Shown one piece after another: positions 34,363 through 43,593 of a stretch of DNA of 64,000 bases (its first letter is position 1; each line of letters begins with the position of its first letter). A program made the position numbers and the translations under genes. The stretch comes from Novilysobacter antarcticus. Lineage in GTDB: Bacteria > Pseudomonadota > Gammaproteobacteria > Xanthomonadales > Xanthomonadaceae. The stretch is taken from NCBI RefSeq assembly GCF_019802285.1, contig NZ_JAIEUJ010000001.1, positions 496,001-560,000 on the forward strand, read 5' to 3'. The notes under the pieces were generated by a model. It was not told where the DNA came from. It made no database searches and was given only the letters and a program-made list of their open reading frames with translations.

Positions 34363-36690
34363 TTGAGACATCCCGCAAGCGTGTCATGGCGAGCCGTCCT
34401 TGCCATTGTGCTGTTCGCGGCACTTTCCTGGCTGCCTGCCAGTGCGCAGAAGGCAGCCACTTTCGATACGTTTGTGAATCAGGTGGCACCCGGTGAGGTT
34501 GTTCCCGGCGCCGACCGATTCGGACCCACCCAGCAGTCTCCACCCGTCGCCCAGGTGTTCCGCGGCGACGAGCTGGTCGGCTATGCGTACCTGAACTCGC
34601 AGTACGTCAACGCTGACGGCTACTCCAGCAAGCCAATCCACATCATTGTCGGGCTGGATACGACTGGCACGATCGTCGGCGTCAAGATGGTGGCCCACAG
34701 CGAACCGATCGTCCTGATCGGTATTCCTGAAAAGCGCGTGGTCGACTACATGGCCGCGTTCATCGGCTACAACCCGTTGAAGGCAGCGGCGGACGGCAGC
34801 GGCCCCCCGCGGGTCAACCTGGTCAGTGGTGCGACCGTCACCGCGCTGGTCATGGGTGAAAGCATTACCCGCTCAGCTGTGCGCGTGGCCCGGCTGCTGG
34901 GCCTGGGCGGCACGGGTGCAGGGGGCCGTGGCGCGGAGGCGGGCACTCGCTCCATTGACGCAGGCGCCGGTGAACTCCAGGGATGGCAAAGCCTGTTGGA
35001 GGAGGGCGGCGTCAAGCACCTTCATCTGACGGTGGGCGAGGTCAACCGGAAGTTCCTTGAAAGCGGCGATCCTGTGGCGGCAAAGTTCCCACAGGCGGGT
35101 GCGGCGGACGAACCCTTCATCGACCTGTATGTGGCATTGGTATCGCAGCCTGCAATCGGTCGCAGCCTGCTGGGTGACAGCGAGTACGCCAGCATGCAGC
35201 AGATGCTGGCACCCGATCAGCAGGCCATCCTGGTGGCCGGGGACGGAATCTACTCGTTCAAGGGCTCGGGCTATGTGCGCGGCGGCATCTTCGATCGCAT
35301 CGAGTTGATCCAGGGCGCGGAAACCATCCGCTTCCGTGACCAGTTGCATCGGCGCGTGGGCGCAATTGCAGCGGAGGGTGCTCCGCCGCTCAAGGAAATC
35401 GGAATATTCATCATTCCCGAGGGCAGCGAGTTCGACCCGGCAGCGCCTTGGCGCCTGCAATTGTTGGTACAGCGCGCGACCGGCGCGCTCACCAAGGTGT
35501 TCGAGTCCTTTGATCTTCCGTACGCGATTCCGGCGCGCTACACCAAGTCGGATTCGCCGGCGGTCGCAGAGTCTGGACCTGGGCGGGGAGCCGGTGTCGG
35601 CCCCGGCGCGGGCCCTGGCCCTGGACCCAGGGCGGGGCACGCGTCAACGGCGGGCCAGGCCGCGGTCGGAATGGGCGGCACTACCGCGGATGCCAACCAG
35701 TGGTTCGACGAGGAAGACGAAGGCGACCCGCTGTGGAAGCGGATATGGCAGAGCAAGGTCGTTGCCATCGCCATGCTGGGCATCATGCTCGTCGTCCTGA
35801 CCCTGATCTTCTTTTTCCAGGACGCGCTGGTAAAGCACGAGAAGGTGTATGACCGTGTTCGTCTCGCCTACCTTGCAACCACGCTGTTCTGGTTGGGCTG
35901 GGTGGCACAGGCGCAGCTCTCGGTGGTCAACGTCCTGACGTTCTTCAGTTCGCTGCGCTCGGGCTTCAACTGGTCCTCGTTCCTGATTGATCCGCTGATC
36001 TTCATCCTGTGGTGCTCGGTGGCGGTTTCGCTGCTGTTCTGGGGCCGGGGTGCGTTCTGCGGGTGGCTGTGTCCTTTCGGCGCGCTGCAGGAGCTGAGCA
36101 ACCGGATCGCGAAGGCTCTCAAGGTGCCGCAACTCAAGATTCCCTGGGCGGTTCACGAGCGCCTGTGGCCGATCAAATACATCATCTTCCTTGGTCTGTT
36201 CGCCGTGTCGCTGGGCTCGCTGGCATTCGCCGAGCAGCTGGCGGAGGTCGAGCCGTTCAAGACGGCGATCATCCTGCACTTCATGCGCGAGTGGTGGTTC
36301 GTCCTGTTCGCGGTGTCCCTGATCGTCGCCGGTCTGTTCGTTGAGCGCTTCTTCTGCCGCTACATGTGCCCGCTGGGCGCGGCGCTGGCGATTCCCGGGC
36401 GCATGCGGATGTTCAACTGGCTCAAGCGCTACCGCGAATGCGGCAATCCTTGCATGCGTTGCTTCAAGGAGTGCCCGGTGGAGGCGATCCATCCGGAAGG
36501 TCACATCAACCCGAACGAATGCATCCAGTGCCTGCACTGTCAGGTGCTTTATCACAGCGAGCAGAAGTGCCCGGTCAAGATCCAGCGCAGACTGAAGCGC
36601 GAGAAGCGCGAGGCGTTCGCCCAGCGCATTCCCATTGAGGTCCTGCCCGACAAGGAAGGACCCGCCGCCCAACCTGACGCCGTGACCTGA
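34363..36690 (+). CDS. nosR: NosR, nitrous oxide reductase maturation/electron transfer protein
   Basis: 775 residues, TTG start with a signal-like N-terminus ending PASAQ. Periplasmic FMN-binding domain: covalent flavin motif SGATVTA at 155-161. Then an unusual Gly/Pro-rich linker at about 404-440. Membrane helices follow from about residue 465 with the paired CxxxCP motifs CGWLCP (C566, C570) and CRYMCP (C665, C669). A C-terminal cytosolic ferredoxin domain has C693, C697, C700, C704 and C720, C723, C726, C736 for two 4Fe-4S clusters. NosR supports nosZ expression and transfers electrons for N2O reduction. It is the first gene of the operon, 54 bases before nosZ. Confidence 0.95.
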   Translation: MRHPASVSWRAVLAIVLFAALSWLPASAQKAATFDTFVNQVAPGEVVPGADRFGPTQQSPPVAQVFRGDELVGYAYLNSQYVNADGYSSKPIHIIVGLDTTGTIVGVKMVAHSEPIVLIGIPEKRVVDYMAAFIGYNPLKAAADGSGPPRVNLVSGATVTALVMGESITRSAVRVARLLGLGGTGAGGRGAEAGTRSIDAGAGELQGWQSLLEEGGVKHLHLTVGEVNRKFLESGDPVAAKFPQAGAADEPFIDLYVALVSQPAIGRSLLGDSEYASMQQMLAPDQQAILVAGDGIYSFKGSGYVRGGIFDRIELIQGAETIRFRDQLHRRVGAIAAEGAPPLKEIGIFIIPEGSEFDPAAPWRLQLLVQRATGALTKVFESFDLPYAIPARYTKSDSPAVAESGPGRGAGVGPGAGPGPGPRAGHASTAGQAAVGMGGTTADANQWFDEEDEGDPLWKRIWQSKVVAIAMLGIMLVVLTLIFFFQDALVKHEKVYDRVRLAYLATTLFWLGWVAQAQLSVVNVLTFFSSLRSGFNWSSFLIDPLIFILWCSVAVSLLFWGRGAFCGWLCPFGALQELSNRIAKALKVPQLKIPWAVHERLWPIKYIIFLGLFAVSLGSLAFAEQLAEVEPFKTAIILHFMREWWFVLFAVSLIVAGLFVERFFCRYMCPLGAALAIPGRMRMFNWLKRYRECGNPCMRCFKECPVEAIHPEGHINPNECIQCLHCQVLYHSEQKCPVKIQRRLKREKREAFAQRIPIEVLPDKEGPAAQPDAVT

Positions 36691-36744
36691 ACCCGCCGCG
36701 TAGACATCCATCCCCGTACCCCGCTTCAACTGGAGAGAACGAAC

Positions 36745-38739
36745 GTGACTGACGACAAGAACAAACCCATCAGCGAGGCATCGGACAAATCGGGCATGCC
36801 GGATTCCGGCCGAAGGGCCGTGTTGACGGGCGGCGTCATGGCGTTGACCGCCGGCGTTGCGGCAACAGGTTTTCTGTCCGGCTGCGGCGACAGGAGCGCG
36901 GCGCCGGCCGCCGGTGGTGCAGCCCCGGCCGGGTCGCCGCCCTCAGGTGGCAAGAACGCCACTGCCGATGCGATGGCCAAGACGCACATCGCACCGGGCG
37001 AGCTCGACGAGTACTACGGCTTCCTCTCAGGCGGACAGAGCGGCGAGATGCGCATCCTGGGCATACCGTCGATGCGCGTGCTGATGCGCGTCCCGGTGTT
37101 CAACCGCTGCAGCGCAACCGGCTGGGGTCAGACCAACGAAAGCCTCAAGATCCTCACGGAGGGGCTCACCCCGGAGACGAAAAAGTTCCTGGAAAGCCGC
37201 GGGGGCACCTACATCAACGGTGACCTGCATCACCCGCACCTGTCGTTCACCGATGGCGCGCACGACGGCCGTTATCTGTTCATGAACGACAAGGCGAATA
37301 CGCGTGTTGCGCGGATCCGCTGCGATGTCATGAAGTGCGACAAGATCATCGAGCTGCCCAACCAGCACACCGTGCACGGCCTGCGCTTGCAGAAGTACCC
37401 CAAGACGGGCTACGTGTTCTGCAACGGTGAAGACGCCGTTCCGATCCCCAACAACGGCATGAATCTGGACGATCCGTCCGAGTACCGCTGCATCTTCACC
37501 GCGGTTGACGGCGATACGATGGAGGTGGCCTGGCAGATCATCGTCAGCGGCAATCTGGACAACGTGGATTGCGATTATCAGGGGCTGTACGCATTCTCCA
37601 CCTGCTACAACTCCGAAGAGGGTGTGACCCTCGCCGAGATGACCGCAGCGGAGCAGGATTGGGTAACGGTTTTCGACCTCAAGGCTATCGAGGCAGCGGT
37701 CAAGGACGGCAAGGCCGAGATGATCAACGGCGTACCGGTGCTGGACGGCCGTAAGGAAGCCAACTCGCCGTTCACCCGTTACATCCCCGTCCCCAACAGC
37801 CCGCACGGCATCAACACCGCTCCTGACGGCATCCACGTGGTGGTCAATGGCAAGCTCTCGCCGACGTGCACCGTGTTTGACGTGCGCAAGTTCCCGGACG
37901 TCTTCTCCGGCAAGATCAAGCCGCGCGACGCCGTTGTCGCCGAGCCCGAGCTGGGCTTGGGCCCGCTGCACACGGCATTCGACGGCCGTGGCAATGCGTA
38001 CACCACGCTGTTCATCGACAGCCAGATCGTCAAGTGGGACATCGCCAAGGCCGTGGCCAAGTTCAACGGCGAGGATGTCGAGCCGATCATCCAGAAGCTT
38101 GATGTGCACTACCAGCCGGGCCACAACCACACCTCGATGGGAGAGAGCAACGAAGCCGACGGCAAGTGGCTGATGTCCCTGAACAAGTTCTCCAAGGACC
38201 GGTTCCTCAACGTTGGACCGTTGAAGCCTGAGAATGACCAGCTGATCGATATCTCCGGTGACGAGATGATCCTGGTCCACGACGGCCCGTCCTTCGCCGA
38301 ACCGCACGATCTGGAGATCATCCACCGCTCCAAGATCAACCCGGTAAACGTCTGGGATCGTGGGGACGTGATGTGGGAAGACGCGCGCAAGCAGGCCGAG
38401 GCCGACGGCGTCGACCTGGATGCGGCCGCCGACGTGATCCGTGACGGCAACAAGGTGCGCGTCTACATGACCTCGGTCGCGCCGACCTTCAGCGTCACTG
38501 ACTTCAAGGTCAAGCGTGGCGACGAAGTCACCGTTTATGTGACCAACAAGGACACCGTCGAGGACCTCACCCACGGGTTCACGATCGTCAACTACGGCGT
38601 GGCCATGGAAGTCGGCCCGCAGGCGACCGCTTCGGTGACGTTCGTCGCCGACCGTCCTGGCGTCTACTGGTACTACTGCCAGTGGTTCTGCCATGCCCTG
38701 CATATGGAAATGAAGGGGCGGATGCTGGTCGAGGCCTAA
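36745..38739 (+). CDS. nosZ: Nitrous oxide reductase NosZ, clade I
   Basis: 664 residues; GTG start after GGAGAG. Twin-arginine motif at R23-R24 ([10 protein letters not shown]) and a hydrophobic core followed by LSGC at 44-47, which also fits a lipobox. Active-site CuZ histidines are seen at DLHHPHLSF (H162, H163, H165). The CuA domain has H610 (LTHGFTI), C645, W647, C649, H653 and M656 in [12 protein letters not shown]. The enzyme reduces N2O to N2 in the periplasm as a dimer. Tat export and companion NosR mark clade I. It is normally soluble after signal cleavage; the lipobox-like cysteine is unusual and may anchor it. Electrons may come from NosR or azurin. Confidence 0.97.
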   Translation: MTDDKNKPISEASDKSGMPDSGRRAVLTGGVMALTAGVAATGFLSGCGDRSAAPAAGGAAPAGSPPSGGKNATADAMAKTHIAPGELDEYYGFLSGGQSGEMRILGIPSMRVLMRVPVFNRCSATGWGQTNESLKILTEGLTPETKKFLESRGGTYINGDLHHPHLSFTDGAHDGRYLFMNDKANTRVARIRCDVMKCDKIIELPNQHTVHGLRLQKYPKTGYVFCNGEDAVPIPNNGMNLDDPSEYRCIFTAVDGDTMEVAWQIIVSGNLDNVDCDYQGLYAFSTCYNSEEGVTLAEMTAAEQDWVTVFDLKAIEAAVKDGKAEMINGVPVLDGRKEANSPFTRYIPVPNSPHGINTAPDGIHVVVNGKLSPTCTVFDVRKFPDVFSGKIKPRDAVVAEPELGLGPLHTAFDGRGNAYTTLFIDSQIVKWDIAKAVAKFNGEDVEPIIQKLDVHYQPGHNHTSMGESNEADGKWLMSLNKFSKDRFLNVGPLKPENDQLIDISGDEMILVHDGPSFAEPHDLEIIHRSKINPVNVWDRGDVMWEDARKQAEADGVDLDAAADVIRDGNKVRVYMTSVAPTFSVTDFKVKRGDEVTVYVTNKDTVEDLTHGFTIVNYGVAMEVGPQATASVTFVADRPGVYWYYCQWFCHALHMEMKGRMLVEA

Positions 38740-38764
38740 CCGGTTGGCGAGGGAGAGGCGTTCA

Positions 38765-40081
38765 ATGGTTCGGCTCCGACCATGGCGCCCGTTGGGCCGA
38801 GACGCCTTTGTCGTCGGGATGGCCGCGCACGCACTGGCGTGCGCGGCCATCGCCGTGGGATTCCTGGCGCTGGTGCCTGCGGCTTACGCCGCAGAGCTGA
38901 GGGTCCAGCCCGGTACGTCCTTGCAGCCGGTTATCGAGGCTGCGACGCCGGGCGACACCATTGTGCTGGCTGCCGGGCGCTACGACGGGCCTTTGCTCGT
39001 CGACCGGACACTGTCGCTGGTTGGTGAGCCCGGGGCCGTTATCGCAGGCCCGGGTACCGGTAGCGTGGTTACGGTCACGGCGCCGGAGGTCCAGATCCGG
39101 GGGATAGAGATCACGGGTTCCGGGCTGGACGTACCGGCCATGGATTCGGCGATCCTGGTACAGGAATCCGCGCCGCGTGCCGACATCCGCGACAACCAAC
39201 TGGTCGACAACCTGTTTGGCGTCTATCTGCATGGAGCTGCTGGCTCGCTCGTGGAGGACAACGTCATCACCGGGCGGAAGGACCTCCGTCTCGCAGAGGC
39301 CGGTAACGGCGTGTCCATATGGAACGCGCCGGATGCCAAGGTAATCGGCAACACCATCAGCCACGGCCGCGACGGGATTTTCGTCAAGGTCAGCAAGCAC
39401 AACACGTTTGAGAACAACACGTTTTCGGATCTGCGCTTCGCGATCCATTACATGTACACCCACGACAGCCGGATCGTGGGCAACCGCTCCCGAGGCAACC
39501 ATGTCGCGTGGGCGATCATGTACTCCGAGCGCCTGGAGATCCGCAACAACGTGTCCGACGACGACCGCGACCACGGTCTCATGCTGAATTCAACCAACGC
39601 CTCGGAGGTGGTCGGCAACACCGTCCGGGGCGGTGGGGAGAAATGCGTCTTTGTCTACAATGCGAACGTCAACCGGATCGTCGATAACTGGTTCGAAGGC
39701 TGTCCAATCGGTATCCATTTCACCGCCGGGTCAGAGGGCAACGTCATGACCGGCAATGCGTTTGTGGCCAACCGGATGCAGGTCAAATACGTGGGAACGC
39801 GTTACCTCGACTGGACGTCTGAAGGCCGTGGCAATTACTGGAGCGACAATCCAGCTTATGACCTGGATGGCGACGGCATCGCCGATCGGCCGTATCGACC
39901 GAATGACGTGATGGATGAAATCCTGTGGACGCTGCCTCAGGCCAAGGTGCTGGTCAGCAGCCCGGCCGTTCAGATGGTGAAATGGGCGCAGGCGCGTTTC
40001 CCGGCGCTTTATCCCGGTGGCGTCGTGGACAGTGCGCCGTTGATGCGTCCGCCACAGATGACCCGGCCGGACGCACTATGA
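38765..40081 (+). CDS. nosD: NosD, periplasmic CuZ assembly protein
   Basis: 438 residues. Signal peptide ending PAAYAAEL; the mature protein is a right-handed beta-helix (CASH/PbH1 repeats) seen in the repeated DNQLVDNLFGVYLHGAAG, GNTISHGRDGIFVKVS, GNRSRGNHVAWAIMYSE and GNTVRGGGEKCVFVYN segments. The C-terminal DLDGDGIADRPY stretch is usual in NosD. The start at 38765 is preferred to a TTG at 38744 because GGGAGAGG lies close before it. NosD works with the NosFY ABC transporter to deliver sulphur for CuZ. Its stop overlaps nosF in ATGA. Confidence 0.93.
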   Translation: MVRLRPWRPLGRDAFVVGMAAHALACAAIAVGFLALVPAAYAAELRVQPGTSLQPVIEAATPGDTIVLAAGRYDGPLLVDRTLSLVGEPGAVIAGPGTGSVVTVTAPEVQIRGIEITGSGLDVPAMDSAILVQESAPRADIRDNQLVDNLFGVYLHGAAGSLVEDNVITGRKDLRLAEAGNGVSIWNAPDAKVIGNTISHGRDGIFVKVSKHNTFENNTFSDLRFAIHYMYTHDSRIVGNRSRGNHVAWAIMYSERLEIRNNVSDDDRDHGLMLNSTNASEVVGNTVRGGGEKCVFVYNANVNRIVDNWFEGCPIGIHFTAGSEGNVMTGNAFVANRMQVKYVGTRYLDWTSEGRGNYWSDNPAYDLDGDGIADRPYRPNDVMDEILWTLPQAKVLVSSPAVQMVKWAQARFPALYPGGVVDSAPLMRPPQMTRPDAL

Positions 40082-41001
40082 GCGCGATTGCACAGTGGGA
40101 CGGCGTGACCAAGCGCTACGGCAGCGTGGTTGCGGTGCAGGACGTGAGCTTGGCGTTGCATCCCGGCGAGGCGACCGCGCTGGTAGGCCACAACGGCGCG
40201 GGAAAGACCACCCTGATCAAGCTGCTTCTCGGTCTTATACGACCCGAGAAGGGCGCCGTGCGTGTGTCCGGCATTGATCCGGCTGGCGCCCAAGGCGCCG
40301 ACGCGAGGCGTGCGCTGGGCTTCCTGCCCGAGAACGTGGCCTTCCACGGCGCAATGAGCGGCAAAGAGCTGATGGCCTTCTATGCTGGGCTCAAGGGGCA
40401 TTCGACCAAGCGCAACGAAGAGCTTCTGTCGCTGGTCGGCATCGCCGACGCCGCCGGTCGCCGCGTGTCGACTTATTCGAAAGGGATGCGCCAGCGGCTG
40501 GGCATCGCCCAGGCCTTGATCGGCGAGCCGCGCCTGCTGCTGTTCGACGAGCCGACCAGCGGCCTGGATCCCGCCTCGAGGATTGACGTTTTCAACACCA
40601 TCGACATGCTCCGCGGCAGCGGTGCGACGGTGCTGGTCAGCACGCACGCCCTGGCTGAAGTCGAAAACCGGGTGGACCGCGTCGCAGTCATGCATCGCGG
40701 CAATCTGTTGGCGGCCGGGACCCTGGAGGAATTGCGCGAAGGGGTTGTGCCTGACGTCGGGCTTCGGGTGCGGGTGCGCAACTGCGACACAGAACGTTTG
40801 CTTGCCGCGCTTCCTCCGGGGATCGAGTGCCAGCAACGTGCTGATGACCTCCTCATGTTGCGAGTGGCGGCCGCGGACAAGATGGCCGCGTTGCGTGCGC
40901 TGGCCTCGATGGGTGAGGCGGTCGAAGATATCCAGACCGTGACGCCTGGACTCGAGGATCTGTACCGGCGTCTGGTCCAGCAGGAGGCAAGCACGGCATG
41001 A
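40078..41001 (+). CDS. nosF: NosF, ABC transporter ATPase
   Basis: 307 residues. Walker A GHNGAGKTTL, signature YSKGMRQRLG, Walker B LLLFDEPTSGLDP, and H-loop STHALAEVENR are all intact. The start at 40078 overlaps the nosD stop by 4 bp, and its own stop overlaps nosY by 4 bp. A longer frame upstream belongs to nosD in another frame. NosF drives NosDY during CuZ sulphur supply. Confidence 0.95.
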   Translation: MSAIAQWDGVTKRYGSVVAVQDVSLALHPGEATALVGHNGAGKTTLIKLLLGLIRPEKGAVRVSGIDPAGAQGADARRALGFLPENVAFHGAMSGKELMAFYAGLKGHSTKRNEELLSLVGIADAAGRRVSTYSKGMRQRLGIAQALIGEPRLLLFDEPTSGLDPASRIDVFNTIDMLRGSGATVLVSTHALAEVENRVDRVAVMHRGNLLAAGTLEELREGVVPDVGLRVRVRNCDTERLLAALPPGIECQQRADDLLMLRVAAADKMAALRALASMGEAVEDIQTVTPGLEDLYRRLVQQEASTA

Positions 41002-41822
41002 ATGTCTTCAAGCTTGCAATGCAGGAAATACGGGCAGGATTCCGCAACCGCTGGGTGGTGGCGACCACGCTGCTGTTGGCTGCGCTGGCCCTCTCGCTGG
41101 TATTGCTGGGCAGCGCGCCAACCGGTGTGGTCAAGGCCGATCCGCTGGCCGTGGTGGTCGTCAGTCTGGCCAGCCTGACGATCTTCCTGGTGCCGCTGAT
41201 CGCCTTGTTGCTGTCCTTCGACGCGATCGTCGGTGAGCAGGAGCGCGGGACGCTGATGCTGCTGCTGTCCTATCCGATTTCGCGTTGGGAGGTGATCCTC
41301 GGCAAGGCGCTGGGGCAGATCTGCATCCTCGGGATCGCGACGTTGCTCGGCTACGGTGTCGCGGCCGGCGCGCTGGCACTGAAAAGCGAAATCGGGGCGC
41401 CGTCCTGGGGCGCCTTCGGAGCCATGGTGCTGACCTCGATCATGCTTGGCGCTGCGTTTGTGTCGATGGGCGTCCTGGCGAGTGCGATCGTTCGCGAGCG
41501 CGCCACCGCCGCCGGGTTGGCGGTCGGCATCTGGCTTTTCTTCGTGCTGCTCTATGACACGGCGCTGCTGGGCATTCTGGTTGCCGACCAGGGCAGGCAT
41601 GTGACCCAAAGCACTCTGGATCTGGTGTTGTTGCTCAATCCGGCCGACGTGTACCGGATATTCAACATGACCGCGAGCGACAGTGTTGCCATCTATAGTG
41701 GATTGGCCGGCCCCGGAAATGTGGCGACGCTGTCACCGGCGGTTCTGTTCGCTGTACTCGCCGCATGGGTAGTGGCGCCATTGGCGCTGGCCGTACTGGC
41801 CTTCAGGAGAAAATCGGTATGA
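40998..41822 (+). CDS. nosY: NosY, ABC transporter permease
   Basis: 274 residues with about six hydrophobic segments, e.g. LLLAALALSLVLLGSAP, TIFLVPLIALLLSF and LGIATLLGYGVAAGALAL. The cytosolic VGEQERGTLMLLLSYPISRW segment is the typical NosY/ABC-2 permease loop that contacts NosF. It overlaps nosF and nosL by 4 bp each. It forms the membrane part of the NosDFY complex. Confidence 0.95.
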   Translation: MNVFKLAMQEIRAGFRNRWVVATTLLLAALALSLVLLGSAPTGVVKADPLAVVVVSLASLTIFLVPLIALLLSFDAIVGEQERGTLMLLLSYPISRWEVILGKALGQICILGIATLLGYGVAAGALALKSEIGAPSWGAFGAMVLTSIMLGAAFVSMGVLASAIVRERATAAGLAVGIWLFFVLLYDTALLGILVADQGRHVTQSTLDLVLLLNPADVYRIFNMTASDSVAIYSGLAGPGNVATLSPAVLFAVLAAWVVAPLALAVLAFRRKSV

Positions 41823-42448
41823 GGATCGGGCGGATGACATGGGTCGGGATCGGCCTGGCAATGCTGATGCTGGCAGCGTGTGACAAGGCGGCGCCGGAAT
41901 CGCCACCTCCAGCGCCCGCCGAGGTCTCTGATGAGGCGACCGGCCACTACTGCGGCATGCTGCTCGCCGACCACGAGGGACCCAAGGGCCAGATTCACCT
42001 CGCCAGCCGGGATGATCCGCTGTGGTTCTCATCGGTGCGCGACACCATCGCTTTCCTGCGCCTGCCCGAGGAGGCCAAGGATGTGGTGGCGGTCTACGTC
42101 AACGACATGGGAAAGGCGCAGCACTGGGAGCAACCCGAGGCGGGCACCTGGGTGGACGCGCACGCGGCGTGGTTCGTCCTTGACAGTTCAATGCGTGGCG
42201 GCATGGGCGCCAATGAAGCGGTGCCGTTCGCGATCGAATCGGCGGCCGAAGCCTTTCGTGTCAAGCACGGCGGCACGATAGCCAGGCTCGATGACATTCC
42301 TGACAGCTACGTACTTGGTCCCGTGGATTTGTCATCCCCCATGCCGGGCATGGATGCGGGTGGGACGGCGCCGGCGGGTCAGGATGGGCCCGCCAAGGGC
42401 CACGACCCTGCGGATGCCCATGAGCATCCGCAGCATCCCGAAAAGTGA
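41819..42448 (+). CDS. nosL: NosL, copper chaperone lipoprotein
   Basis: 209 residues. Lipobox LAAC ends a short signal, giving an outer- or inner-membrane lipoprotein. The conserved GHYCGMLLADHEGPKGQI motif has the Cys and Met that bind Cu(I) in NosL. The C-terminus is His/Asp/Gly-rich (HDPADAHEHPQHPEK), which may bind extra metal. It delivers copper to apo-NosZ. Start at 41819 overlaps nosY by 4 bp. Confidence 0.93.
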   Translation: MRIGRMTWVGIGLAMLMLAACDKAAPESPPPAPAEVSDEATGHYCGMLLADHEGPKGQIHLASRDDPLWFSSVRDTIAFLRLPEEAKDVVAVYVNDMGKAQHWEQPEAGTWVDAHAAWFVLDSSMRGGMGANEAVPFAIESAAEAFRVKHGGTIARLDDIPDSYVLGPVDLSSPMPGMDAGGTAPAGQDGPAKGHDPADAHEHPQHPEK

Positions 42449-42458
42449 GGATTCCCCG

Positions 42459-43490
42459 ATGGTGAATCGCCGACGTTTTCTTTCGATCGCCGCCACTTGC
42501 GCGGTTATGGGTTCCATGCCGGTGCGGCTGGCGCTCGCTGCGTCCACGCCGGCAGTGGTGCCAACTGTCTGGAAAGGCTCGGCGATGGGCGCGCTGGCGT
42601 CGATGACGCTGGTCCACCCCGACCGAACTTACGCCCAGTCGATGATCGCGCGCTGTGTGGCCGAGATCGATCGGCTTGAATCGGTTTTCAGCCTGTACCG
42701 ACCCGATTCCGCCTTGTCCCGCCTCAACGCAGCGGGCGAGCTTGCGGAGCCGCCGTCCGAGCTGGTCGAGTTGCTCTCATTCAGCCTGTCGCTGGCGGAG
42801 CGCAGCAAGGGTGCGTTCGACCCGACCGTCCAGCCACTGCTCAGCCTCTATTTCGAGCACTTCGCCACGCCGGGTGGGTCGCCTGCGGGACCATCGGCGG
42901 CGGCCATTGCACAGGCGCGTCAGCGCATCGGGTTCGCCGATGTGGAAGTGGACCCGCGCCGGATCCGTCTGGGGCGCCCTGGCGCAGCAATCACCCTCAA
43001 CGGGGTGGCACAGGGTTTTGTTACCGACCGGGTTGCCGAACTGTTGCTGGCCAATGGCTTCGGCAACGTGTTGATCGACCTCGGGGAAGGGCGGGCGCTG
43101 GGACGTCGTGCGGATGGCCAACCTTGGCGCGCCGCTGTTGCGGACCCGGCCAGGCCTGACCGCACGCTGTTCGAACTGACACTCGGGAGCGACCAAGGGC
43201 AGAGTCCGGCGCTTGCAACCTCTGGTGGGTACGGGACGCGCTTCGGCACCGATCCACTGGTCCATCACCTGCTGGACCCGCATAGCGGACGCAGCGCCAA
43301 CCATTACGGATCGGTCTCCGTGGCCGCGCCACGTGCAACGCTCGCCGACGGGCTTTCAACGACGCTGTCCATCGTGCCACCGGCCGATCGATCGGCGCTG
43401 CTCGCAGACTACCCGCGGGCGCGCGCATGGTTTGTCGACAACGCCGGTCGCGTGACCGGTCCTGATGGCGAGCGGGTGATCCAGGCTTAG
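42459..43490 (+). CDS. nosX: NosX/ApbE, FAD:protein FMN transferase
   Basis: 343 residues. The N-terminus MVNRRRFLSIAATC has a twin-arginine signal, typical for NosX. ApbE features: AVADPARPDR region, GVAQGFVTDRVAELL with GNVLIDLGEGRALG, and HHLLDPHSGRSANHYGSVSV with the conserved His and Asp, then TLADGLSTTLSI. It transfers FMN from FAD to the SGAT threonine of NosR in the periplasm. The ATG at 42459 is ten bases after nosL, with GTGAGG upstream. Last gene of the nos operon. Confidence 0.92.
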   Translation: MVNRRRFLSIAATCAVMGSMPVRLALAASTPAVVPTVWKGSAMGALASMTLVHPDRTYAQSMIARCVAEIDRLESVFSLYRPDSALSRLNAAGELAEPPSELVELLSFSLSLAERSKGAFDPTVQPLLSLYFEHFATPGGSPAGPSAAAIAQARQRIGFADVEVDPRRIRLGRPGAAITLNGVAQGFVTDRVAELLLANGFGNVLIDLGEGRALGRRADGQPWRAAVADPARPDRTLFELTLGSDQGQSPALATSGGYGTRFGTDPLVHHLLDPHSGRSANHYGSVSVAAPRATLADGLSTTLSIVPPADRSALLADYPRARAWFVDNAGRVTGPDGERVIQA

Positions 43491-43516
43491 TTCTTGGGGC
43501 GCCTCCGCTGCGCGTC

Positions 43517-43562
43517 ACTGGGGAATACCCCAGTTGTGCGGCCCAAAATGAGTTCCTACGCT
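43517..43562 (+). promoter_or_regulatory. Candidate promoter with adjacent palindrome
   Basis: ACTGGGG-AATA-CCCCAGT is a perfect 7-base dyad (43517-43534). Overlapping its end is TTGTGC, then 17 bases and TACGCT (43557-43562), a weak sigma-70 type promoter. The dyad centre lies about 43 bases ahead of the expected transcription start, a typical place for an activator. It could alternatively be a hairpin that ends the nos operon, though no T tract follows. Confidence 0.4.
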
Positions 43563-43593
43563 GATGGCACCCCAATGCCGCGTGGAGAGAACG

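Noticed and set aside
37027-38850. Minus-strand open frame of 607 codons opposite nosZ
   Set aside because: nosZ on the plus strand is unmistakable; the antisense product shows no motifs.
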